Below, one piece after another: positions 6,521 to 13,152 of a stretch of 14,495 nt of DNA. A program made the translations under genes and the position numbers. Source of the stretch: an uncultured Atopobiaceae bacterium (GTDB taxonomy: Bacteria; Actinomycetota; Coriobacteriia; Coriobacteriales; Atopobiaceae); contig CANPVI010000017.1 of NCBI GenBank assembly GCA_947581665.1, positions 1-14,495 on the forward strand, in the 5' to 3' direction. How positions within the stretch are numbered: the stretch's first letter is position 1; the number at the start of each line of letters is the position of its first letter. The notes beneath the pieces are model-generated. The model had not been told where the DNA came from and searched no databases. It saw only the letters and a list, made by a program, of their open reading frames with translations.

Positions 6521-7543
6521 ATGGAGTCCGTCTTTTGCACGAACTGCGGCGCGGAAAACGATTCGAGCAAGAAGTTCTGCACGAACTGCGGTGCTCCGCT
6601 CGACAAGTCGTTCCTCGAGGAGGAGGCGCAGCCCGAGGCGCCATACGCGCCCTATGACGAGGTTTCCTACGAGGCGGTGGACGAGGTCGGCTCCGACGCC
6701 GGGTTCTTCGTGAGCGAAGACACCTCGGTGAGCGACGCCACGAGCTACATCCCCCCGTCAGCCCCCGCGCCCGAAGAGCCCACTCCGAGCCCGAAGCGTT
6801 CCAGTACGGGCAAGGTCGTGGGCATCACGCTCAGCGTGGTGGCGGCCGTGGCCGTCGTGGGCTTCGCGCTCTTCTACTTCCTGAACCCGCTCGGGCTCAC
6901 CACGGGCATCTTCGAGAACTCCGCCGCCGCGCAGGCGGCTGCCGCCGCGGAGGCCGAGGAGAAGGCCGCCCAGGCGCAGGCCGACGCCGACGCGAAGCAG
7001 GCCGAGCTCGACAAGGCCGAGGAAGAGGCCCAGCAGAAGGAAAAGGAGCTCGAGGAGGCCCAAAAGGCGCAGAAGGAGGCCGAGGAGGCCCAGAAGGAGG
7101 CCGAGGAGGCCGCGAAGCGCGCCGAGGCCGAGAAGTCCTCGAGCTCAAGCTCGGGCTCGAGCTCGAGCTCATCGGGTGGCTCGAGCGTCTACGTGGGATC
7201 GAACGGCATCGAGTACACCCACCACATGAAGAAGTACAACTCGACCGACTTCATCCTTCCCCAGAGCGACACGAAAACCTACTCGAACTCCGAGCTCGAA
7301 GCCCTCAGCAACTGGGAGCTCTACGTGGCGCGCAACGAGGTATTCGCCCGCTACGGTCGCAAGTACGCCGAGGATTCCCTCAGCACCTACCTCAACAACA
7401 CGGACTGGTACCAGCCGCTCTACGACGGCTCCACATTCGATGAGGTGATGATCGAGGACTACATGAACGAGCACGAGTACAAGAACGTCATGCAGATGCT
7501 CGACATCGAACGCTCCCGCGATTCCGAGTACCTCTCGTACTAG
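6521..7543 (+). CDS. Zinc-ribbon, single-helix membrane protein with coiled coil and C-terminal YARHG domain
   Basis: The protein has 340 residues. It begins with a zinc ribbon (Cys 6, 9, 20, 23), then an acidic, Pro-rich linker to about residue 95 and one membrane helix at about 99-121. A long Ala/Glu/Lys/Gln-rich coiled coil (about 134-205) follows, then a Ser/Gly linker (206-222) and a C-terminal domain (about 224-340). That domain carries the YARHG signature: an LPQSDTKTYS-type lead-in and RNEVFARYGR at 271-280, where Y replaces the usual H of ARHG. YARHG domains are usually found outside the membrane in bacterial envelope proteins, and their ligand is not known to me. With the ribbon at the N terminus and no signal peptide, the expected topology is ribbon inside, YARHG outside, with the coiled coil and Ser linker as a spacer into or through the wall. 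Function is unknown; the domain call is fairly secure. Confidence 0.9.
   Translation: MESVFCTNCGAENDSSKKFCTNCGAPLDKSFLEEEAQPEAPYAPYDEVSYEAVDEVGSDAGFFVSEDTSVSDATSYIPPSAPAPEEPTPSPKRSSTGKVVGITLSVVAAVAVVGFALFYFLNPLGLTTGIFENSAAAQAAAAAEAEEKAAQAQADADAKQAELDKAEEEAQQKEKELEEAQKAQKEAEEAQKEAEEAAKRAEAEKSSSSSSGSSSSSSGGSSVYVGSNGIEYTHHMKKYNSTDFILPQSDTKTYSNSELEALSNWELYVARNEVFARYGRKYAEDSLSTYLNNTDWYQPLYDGSTFDEVMIEDYMNEHEYKNVMQMLDIERSRDSEYLSY
7136..7186 (+). repeat. Low-complexity Ser/Gly linker with palindromic AGCTCG tract
   Basis: Seventeen consecutive codons encode only Ser and Gly. Serine is written largely as alternating TCG and AGC, which makes the DNA a short AGCTCG tandem with a perfect palindrome at 7155-7168. 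It links the coiled coil to the YARHG domain. Confidence 0.75.
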
Positions 7544-7561
7544 CGCTCGGCCGAAAGGAGA

Positions 7562-7588
7562 CGCTTCGCGGACGGCGAACCGCGAGCG
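7562..7588 (+). promoter_or_regulatory. Hairpin between two zinc-ribbon genes
   Basis: CGCTTCGCGG (7562-7571) pairs with CCGCGAGCG (7580-7588) with one bulged T and an 8-nt loop. An unused Shine-Dalgarno-like AAAGGAG (7554-7560) lies just before it, and an in-frame TTG (7589) follows directly. CGCTCG at 7544-7549, right after the upstream stop, could compete for the 3' arm. There is no clear T-run (TTGGGGTTT follows), so termination would be weak. It may be a translation- or stability-related hairpin, or chance. Confidence 0.35.
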
Positions 7589-7634
7589 TTGGGGTTTAAT
7601 GAACGCGCACGCGCAGCCGCGCGCAACCGACCAT

Positions 7635-7640
7635 GGAGGA
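7635..7640 (+). promoter_or_regulatory. Ribosome-binding site deciding the start at 7646
   Basis: GGAGGA lies 5 nt before the ATG at 7646. That start places the zinc ribbon at the very N terminus (MFCPKCG), matching the layout of the YD-repeat protein (MYCPKCG). Confidence 0.82.
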
Positions 7641-7645
7641 GAGCC

Positions 7646-8338
7646 ATGTTTTGCCCGAAGTGCGGAACCCAAGTAAACGACGGTTCCAAGTTCTGCCCGA
7701 CCTGCGGCACGTCCATCGCGGCGGCGCCGCAACAGCCTCAGCAGCCTCAGCAGCCTCAGCAGCCTCAGCAGCCCACCCCACAGCCGCCGCATCCCCAGCC
7801 GATGAACGGCGGCTATGGCGCGCCCCAGCCGCCGGCGCCCGCCCCTCAGGTGCCAGTGGGCAACCCGCAGTACCAGACGATGGGCGGTTGGTTCCTCTTC
7901 TTCCTCATCTGCTACCTCATCAACGCCATCTACTCCATCATCTCCGGCTTCCAGGTGTTCGGCTACGCGGGCCAGCTCGGCTACCTCGCGAGCCTCGTGG
8001 GCATGGGCTGGGTGCCGGTGATCCTCTACGTGGTGGCGGTCGTGCTCATCCTCTGCGCGGTGCTGATCTTCTACTTCTGCTACCTCGCGTTTTCGCGCCA
8101 GCCGGGATTCCTGAGGATCTACCAGGTCACCTGCATCATCCTCATCGTCACGAACTTCGTTTTGGCCATCGCGTACAGCTCGATGTCCCTGCCGTCCGCC
8201 GAGCTCTGGAGCGGCGGCATCGGGGGCATCATCGGCATGCTCCTCATGACCCTCTACTTCTGCAAGTCCGTCCGCGTGCAAACCTACATGGGCTCCGACG
8301 ACTACAAGCGCCAGGCCACCTTCACTCTCGGCAACTAA
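7646..8338 (+). CDS. Zinc-ribbon protein with four membrane helices, DUF2569-like
   Basis: The protein has 230 residues. A zinc ribbon (Cys 3, 6, 17, 20) leads into a Gln/Pro-rich flexible linker (about 28-60, beginning with five QQP units) and then four hydrophobic helices at about 82-102, 124-149, 157-178 and 188-206. The membrane part starts with GGWF and ends with a helix running into YFCKSVRV, which resembles DUF2569, an uncharacterised four-helix family; this is by eye and not secure. With four helices and a cytoplasmic ribbon, both termini should be inside. It is the last gene before a strong hairpin terminator, so it probably closes the zinc-ribbon transcription unit. The 102-nt gap before it is the longest in the cluster, so an internal promoter is possible; TTTAAT at 7595-7600 is a weak -10 candidate with no matching -35. 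Function is unknown. Confidence 0.88.
   Translation: MFCPKCGTQVNDGSKFCPTCGTSIAAAPQQPQQPQQPQQPQQPTPQPPHPQPMNGGYGAPQPPAPAPQVPVGNPQYQTMGGWFLFFLICYLINAIYSIISGFQVFGYAGQLGYLASLVGMGWVPVILYVVAVVLILCAVLIFYFCYLAFSRQPGFLRIYQVTCIILIVTNFVLAIAYSSMSLPSAELWSGGIGGIIGMLLMTLYFCKSVRVQTYMGSDDYKRQATFTLGN
7730..7774 (+). repeat. Five 9-bp tandem units encoding QQP
   Basis: Five consecutive units of CAGCAGCCT type; the first has CAA and the last ends CCC, the middle three are identical. They encode (QQP)5 in the linker between the zinc ribbon and the membrane part. Unit number could change by slippage without shifting the frame. Confidence 0.88.
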
Positions 8339-8388
8339 GCCCCGCGCCCATCGAACCTTGGGGGAGCCGCCTTCGCATGGCGCGGGGC
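8339..8388 (+). promoter_or_regulatory. Alternative helix competing with the terminator
   Basis: GCCCCGCGCC (8339-8348), directly after the stop codon, is the exact reverse complement of GGCGCGGGGC (8379-8388). The 3' arm shares bases 8386-8388 with the terminator stem, so the two 10-bp helices cannot both form fully. Their arms interleave, so a trimmed pseudoknot is also possible. Whether this regulates termination is inference. Confidence 0.45.
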
Positions 8389-8400
8389 GGCTCCCTTTCC
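8362..8400 (+). terminator. Intrinsic-type terminator after the zinc-ribbon cluster
   Basis: GGGAGCCGCC (8362-8371) pairs perfectly with GGCGGCTCCC (8386-8395) around a 14-nt loop, followed by TTTCC. The T-run is short, as is common in GC-rich genomes. Its position 24 nt after the last zinc-ribbon gene and 115 nt before gltB suggests it separates two transcription units. Confidence 0.7.
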
Positions 8401-8515
8401 GTCGCGGCCCGTAAGCCGTTCGAAACACGTACGCCATCAATCGGTGCCCGTGAGGGGCTAAGGTGCGGCGTTGGAAAAACGCGACGCAGAGCTGACCCTA
8501 CGAGGTGAACCACGC
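8396..8515 (+). other. gltB leader region, no clear promoter
   Basis: This stretch should contain the gltB promoter if gltBD is transcribed separately. TAAGGT at 8459-8464 is a possible -10, but no good -35 stands 16-18 nt upstream. A small hairpin (GCGTT 8468-8472 with AACGC 8478-8482) follows. No riboswitch, leader peptide or recognisable operator was identified. Confidence 0.3.
8502..8508 (+). promoter_or_regulatory. Ribosome-binding site of gltB
   Basis: GAGGTGA lies 7 nt before the ATG at 8516 and 10 nt before a second in-frame ATG at 8519. An upstream in-frame TTG at 8471 has no such site and would lengthen the cleavable propeptide by 15 residues. Confidence 0.65.
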
Positions 8516-11500
8516 ATGATGAGCACGAACGCTTCCACGCGGCCGGTGGCCGAGCCCGCGCTTTGGCGCCCTGATTTCGAGCACGACGCCTGCGGCATCG
8601 GCGCCCTCGCGCACCTGAAGGGCCGTCGCTCGCACCAGATGGTGGACGACGCGCTCTCCGTGCTCGTGAACCTCGAGCATCGAGGCGGCGCGGGCCTCGA
8701 GCGCAACTCCGGCGACGGCTCCGGCATCCTCATCCAGATCCCGCATCGCTTCTTCCGCAAGGAGGCGCAGAAAGAGGGGCGCCTCCTTCCCGACGAGGGC
8801 GACTACGGGGTGGCGATGCTCTTCCTGCCGCGCGACGAGGAGGGCGTGGCCTCGGCGATGCGGCTCTTCGAGGAGGGCTGCGCGGCGGCGGGGCTCCCGC
8901 TCCTCTTCTGGCGCGAGGTGCCCATCGACCCGCACGACCTCGGCCAGACGGCGAAGTCCACGATGCCGCGCATCTACCAGGCCTTCGTCGGGCGGCCAGA
9001 GGGCGTGGCGCGCGGCCAGGCTTTCGAGCGCCGGCTCTACGTGTGCCGCCGCTCCGTCGAGCGCGCGGCCGACGCCGACCCCGCGCTCGACGGGCGCATC
9101 TTCTACGTGTGCTCGATGAGCGCGCGCACCGTGGTCTACAAGGGCATGCTCGTGGCCACGCAGATGCGCCGCTTCTACCCCGACCTCGAGGATGCGCAGG
9201 TGGAAAGCGCGATCTGCCTCGTGCACTCGCGCTTCTCCACGAACACGACGCCCTCCTGGGAGCGCGCGCACCCGAACCGCTACCTCATCCACAACGGCGA
9301 GATCAACACGCTCAAGGGCAACGTGAGCTGGATCCGCGCGCGCGAGCCCGGCCTCTATTCGCCGGTGCTCGGCGAGGACCTGCGCCGGGTGCTGCCCATC
9401 ATCAACCGCGAGGGCTCCGACTCGGCCATCCTCGACAACGTGCTCGAGTTCCTCGTGATGAACGGGATGAGCCTCGAGCGCGCGCTCACGCTCCTCATCC
9501 CCGAGCCGTGGGATAAGAACGCGAACCTCTCGGCCAAGCGGCGCGACTACGACGCCTACCAGTCGATGCTCATGGAGCCCTGGGATGGGCCCGCCGCCGT
9601 GGCCTACACCGACGGCGTCACGCTCGGCGCGGCGCTCGACAGAAACGGCCTGCGCCCGGCGCGCTACTACCTCACGCGCGACGACCGCTTCATCCTCGCG
9701 AGCGAGGTGGGGGTGCTCGATATCGACCCCGCGGACGTGCTCGCGAAGGGCTGCCTCGGCCCCGGTGAGATGATCAAAGTCGACACGCATCAAGCGCGCC
9801 TCGTGAAGAACGACGAGCTCAGGGACGCACTCGCCACGGGGCAGCCCTATGGAGAGTGGGTGCGCGAGGGCGTGCTCACGCTCGCCGACGTGGAGGAGCG
9901 CGGCGCGGGCGGCGGCCTTGCCGAGACGCGCGCCGATGGCGAGCTCGACGTCACGCAGCGCCTCGCGCGCATGGGCTTCCACTACGACGACATCGACGAG
10001 GAGATCCGTCCCATGGCCGAGAAGGGTGCCGTGCCCCTCGCCTCCATGGGCTACGACATTCCGCTCGCCTGCCTCTCGGAGCGCCCGCGGAGCTTCTTCG
10101 ACTACTTCTGGCAGCTCTTCGCGCAGGTGACGAACCCGCCGATCGACGCGCTCCGCGAATCGATGGTCACCTCCACCACGCTCTACGTGGGAAACCACGG
10201 AAACCTCCTCGAGGACACGCGCGAGAACTGCCGGCTCGTGCGCCTCGAGGGCCCCATCATCGACGAGCGCGGGCTCGAGAGCCTCGCCTCGCTCGATCGC
10301 GAGGGGCTGAAGGCGCGCCGCTTCTCGGCCACCTTCGAGCGCAAGGGGCCGAATTCCCTCGAGGAGGCGCTCGAGGCGCTTTGCGCTGCGGTGGAGGCGG
10401 CGGTGCGCGAGGGCGTGAACGTCGTCGTGGTCTCCGATCGGCTCACCGGCGACGAGCTCCCCATCCCCTCGCTCCTCGCGACGGGCGCCATCCACTGCCA
10501 CCTCCTCGCGAAGGGCCTGCGCACCCATGCCGACCTCGTGGTGGAGGCGGGCGACGCGGTGAACGCGCACGACGCGGCCGCGCTCGTGGGCTACTCCGCC
10601 TCGGCCGTGTGCCCCTACATGGCGCACGAGGCCATTCGCGACCTCTGCGCGCGCGGCGCCATCGCTCTTTCCGCGGACGAGGCCGTGGCCAACTACGACC
10701 ACGCCCTCACGCAGGGCATCGTCTCCATCGCCTCGAAGATGGGGATCTCCACCATGCAGGGCTACCACTCGGCGCAGATCTTCGAGGCCGTGGGCATCGC
10801 GCCTGAGGTTATCGAGCGCTGCTTCCGGGGCACGACGTCGCGCGTGGGCGGCCTCGGCTTCGCCGAGATCCAGCGCGAGCTCGAGCAGCGCGTGGACGAG
10901 GCGGAGGCGCTCGCCGTGAGCCCCTCGCCGGGGCAGCTGAGGAGCGCCGGCCTCACAAAGTGGCGCCCGCTCGCCGGCGAGGACCACCTCATCGACCCCC
11001 AGGCCATCTACCTCCTGCAACGAGCGTGCGCCGAGGACGACTTCGAGCTCTTCCGCGCCTACGCGCTCCACGTGCACCCCAAGGGGGCGAAGCGTCGCTA
11101 CTCGCTGCTTCGCGATCTCCTCGACTTCGTGCCGCTCGCCTCCGGCCCCGTGCCGCTCGATGAGGTGGAGCCGGCCTCCGAGATCGTCAAGCGCTTCAAC
11201 ACGGGCGCGATGAGCTACGGCTCCATCTCTAAGGAGGCGCACGAGACCCTTGCGATCGCGATGAACCGCCTCGGCGGCCGCTCGAACACGGGCGAGGGCG
11301 GCGAGGATCCCGCGCGCGAGACGCCGCTCTCAAACGGCGATTCCATGAAGAGCGCGATCAAGCAGGTGGCCTCGGGGCGCTTCGGCGTCACGAGCCGCTA
11401 TCTCATGAGCGCCGCCGAAATCCAGATCAAGATGGCGCAAGGCGCAAAGCCCGGCGAGGGCGGGCACCTGCCCGGTGGCAAGGTGTATCCGTGGATCGCC

Positions 11501-13150
11501 GATGTGCGCCGCGCCACCCCCGGCGTCGGACTCATCAGCCCGCCGCCGCACCACGACATCTACTCCATCGAGGATCTCGCCGAGCTCATCTTCGACCTCA
11601 AGAACGCGAACCCGAAGGCGCGCGTTTCGGTGAAGCTCGTGGCCGAGGGCGGAGTCGGCACCATCGCCACCGGCGTGGCGAAGGGCGGTGCGGACAAGAT
11701 CCTCATCTCCGGCTCCAACGGTGGCACCGGCGCGGCACCGCGCGATTCGATCTACCATGCGGGCCTTCCCCTCGAGCTCGGGCTCGCCGAGACCCAGCAG
11801 ACGCTCCTCTACAACGGCCTGCGCTCGCGTGTGGTGCTCGAGGCGGACGGCAAGCTCATGACCGGCCGCGACGTGGCGGTGGCGGCGCTCCTCGGCGCCG
11901 AGGAGTTCGGCTTCGCCACGATGCCGCTCGTCGCCATGGGCTGCCTCATGCAGAGGGACTGCCAGCAGGACACCTGCCCCGCGGGCATCTGCACGCAGAA
12001 CCAGGCGCTTCGCTGCCAGTTCCACGCGAGCCCCGAGCACGTCGAGCGCTTCATGACCTTCATCGCCGAGGACCTGCGCCGCATCATGGCCGAGCTCGGC
12101 TTTCGCACGGTGGACGAGATGGTCGGGCATCCGGAGTGCCTCGCGCAGGCGAAGGTCGAGGACAACTGGAAGGCCGCCACGGTGGACCTCTCCGAGCTCC
12201 TCTCCCAAACCACCAACTTCTTCGGCCAAGGCGTCCCCGGAGCCTCCGGCAGGCGCTTCCTGCCCGAGATGGCCTACGACATGGGGCTCGCGAAGGCCCT
12301 CGACGCGACGCTCTTCGTGCCCTACACGCAAACCGCGCGCGAGCGCCTCGAGCCGATCAGCTTCCATGCGGACATCTCGAACGTGAACCGCTGCGTGGGC
12401 ACGCAGCTCGGTGCCGCCGTGACCGGTCGCCATCCCGAGGGGCTCCCCGAGGGATCGCTCGCCATCGACTGCGAGGGTTCCGGCGGCCAGTCCTTCGGTG
12501 CGTTCCTCCCTGCGGGCATCACGCTCGCGATCGAGGGTGACGCCTGCGACTACTTCGGCAAGGGGCTCTCCGGCGGCATCGTGAGCGTGCGGCCGCCCGA
12601 GGACGCCACCTTCCGCGCCGACGAGAACGCCATCATCGGAAACGTCGCCTTCTACGGCGCCACCTCGGGAAAGGGCTTCGTGAACGGCCTCGCGGGCCAG
12701 CGCTTCGCCGTGCGCAACTCCGGTGCCACGCTCGTGGTGGAGGGAGTGGGCAACCACGGCTGCGAGTACATGACGGGCGGCACATGCCTCATCATCGGCG
12801 AGGTGGGGGAGAACTTCGCGTGCGGCATGAGCGGCGGCGTGGCCTACGTGCTCGACGCGAAGGGCACGCTCGAGCCGCGCGTGAACAAGGCGATGGTGGA
12901 GGTCCTCGAGCCATCCGAGGCGGACCTCGAGCTCATCCGCGCGCTCCTTCGCGAGCACGCGGAGATGACGAGGAGCCCGAAGGCCATCCGCCTGCTCTTC
13001 GAGTTCGATGCCGTCGCGCCGCGCTTCAAGAAGGTGATCCCCACGGAATACCGCGAGGTGATGGAGGTCATCGAGGAAGCCGAGCGCGACGGGAAGACCC
13101 GTGCGGAGGCCGAGCAGGAGGCCTTCGAAGTCATCCGGCAGGGGAGGTAG
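8516..13150 (+). CDS. gltB: Glutamate synthase large (alpha) subunit
   Basis: GltB takes the amide nitrogen of glutamine and delivers it through an internal tunnel to 2-oxoglutarate, giving two glutamates, with electrons supplied by GltD. The product has 1544 residues, the usual length. A 25-residue propeptide precedes Cys26 (DACGIG), which should become the N-terminal nucleophile of the class II glutamine amidotransferase domain (about 26-435). A central domain (about 480-790) is followed by the FMN-binding synthase barrel (about 845-1215), containing the glycine-rich LVAEGGVGTIATGVAKGGAD near residue 1040 and SGSNGGTGAAP. The 3Fe-4S ligands are Cys1143, Cys1149 and Cys1154 in the family's C-x5-C-x4-C spacing. 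A GXGXG beta-helix domain (about 1285-1490) ends the protein. Everything needed for activity appears intact. The gene is followed 2 nt later by gltD. The ATG at 8519 is an equally possible start. Confidence 0.98.
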   Translation: MMSTNASTRPVAEPALWRPDFEHDACGIGALAHLKGRRSHQMVDDALSVLVNLEHRGGAGLERNSGDGSGILIQIPHRFFRKEAQKEGRLLPDEGDYGVAMLFLPRDEEGVASAMRLFEEGCAAAGLPLLFWREVPIDPHDLGQTAKSTMPRIYQAFVGRPEGVARGQAFERRLYVCRRSVERAADADPALDGRIFYVCSMSARTVVYKGMLVATQMRRFYPDLEDAQVESAICLVHSRFSTNTTPSWERAHPNRYLIHNGEINTLKGNVSWIRAREPGLYSPVLGEDLRRVLPIINREGSDSAILDNVLEFLVMNGMSLERALTLLIPEPWDKNANLSAKRRDYDAYQSMLMEPWDGPAAVAYTDGVTLGAALDRNGLRPARYYLTRDDRFILASEVGVLDIDPADVLAKGCLGPGEMIKVDTHQARLVKNDELRDALATGQPYGEWVREGVLTLADVEERGAGGGLAETRADGELDVTQRLARMGFHYDDIDEEIRPMAEKGAVPLASMGYDIPLACLSERPRSFFDYFWQLFAQVTNPPIDALRESMVTSTTLYVGNHGNLLEDTRENCRLVRLEGPIIDERGLESLASLDREGLKARRFSATFERKGPNSLEEALEALCAAVEAAVREGVNVVVVSDRLTGDELPIPSLLATGAIHCHLLAKGLRTHADLVVEAGDAVNAHDAAALVGYSASAVCPYMAHEAIRDLCARGAIALSADEAVANYDHALTQGIVSIASKMGISTMQGYHSAQIFEAVGIAPEVIERCFRGTTSRVGGLGFAEIQRELEQRVDEAEALAVSPSPGQLRSAGLTKWRPLAGEDHLIDPQAIYLLQRACAEDDFELFRAYALHVHPKGAKRRYSLLRDLLDFVPLASGPVPLDEVEPASEIVKRFNTGAMSYGSISKEAHETLAIAMNRLGGRSNTGEGGEDPARETPLSNGDSMKSAIKQVASGRFGVTSRYLMSAAEIQIKMAQGAKPGEGGHLPGGKVYPWIADVRRATPGVGLISPPPHHDIYSIEDLAELIFDLKNANPKARVSVKLVAEGGVGTIATGVAKGGADKILISGSNGGTGAAPRDSIYHAGLPLELGLAETQQTLLYNGLRSRVVLEADGKLMTGRDVAVAALLGAEEFGFATMPLVAMGCLMQRDCQQDTCPAGICTQNQALRCQFHASPEHVERFMTFIAEDLRRIMAELGFRTVDEMVGHPECLAQAKVEDNWKAATVDLSELLSQTTNFFGQGVPGASGRRFLPEMAYDMGLAKALDATLFVPYTQTARERLEPISFHADISNVNRCVGTQLGAAVTGRHPEGLPEGSLAIDCEGSGGQSFGAFLPAGITLAIEGDACDYFGKGLSGGIVSVRPPEDATFRADENAIIGNVAFYGATSGKGFVNGLAGQRFAVRNSGATLVVEGVGNHGCEYMTGGTCLIIGEVGENFACGMSGGVAYVLDAKGTLEPRVNKAMVEVLEPSEADLELIRALLREHAEMTRSPKAIRLLFEFDAVAPRFKKVIPTEYREVMEVIEEAERDGKTRAEAEQEAFEVIRQGR
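13141..13147 (+). promoter_or_regulatory. Ribosome-binding site of gltD inside gltB
   Basis: GGGGAGG occupies the last sense codons of gltB, 5 nt before the gltD ATG at 13153. This supports coupled translation of the two subunits, which act as a complex. Confidence 0.8.
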
Positions 13151-13152
13151 CC

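Noticed and set aside
7599..7673. 24-codon leader ORF before the DUF2569-like gene
   Set aside because: It has an ATG but no properly spaced ribosome-binding site, and it overlaps the real start in another frame with no recognisable peptide.
5234..8440. Minus-strand frames at 5234-6361 and 7169-8440
   Set aside because: They mirror the Pro/Ala-rich zinc-ribbon genes. Their apparent Gly/Arg or Asp/Glu richness comes from reading those codons backwards.
8459..8464. gltB promoter -10 (TAAGGT)
   Set aside because: It is only a loose match and no -35 element lies at a suitable distance. It is mentioned in the leader entry but not called as a promoter.
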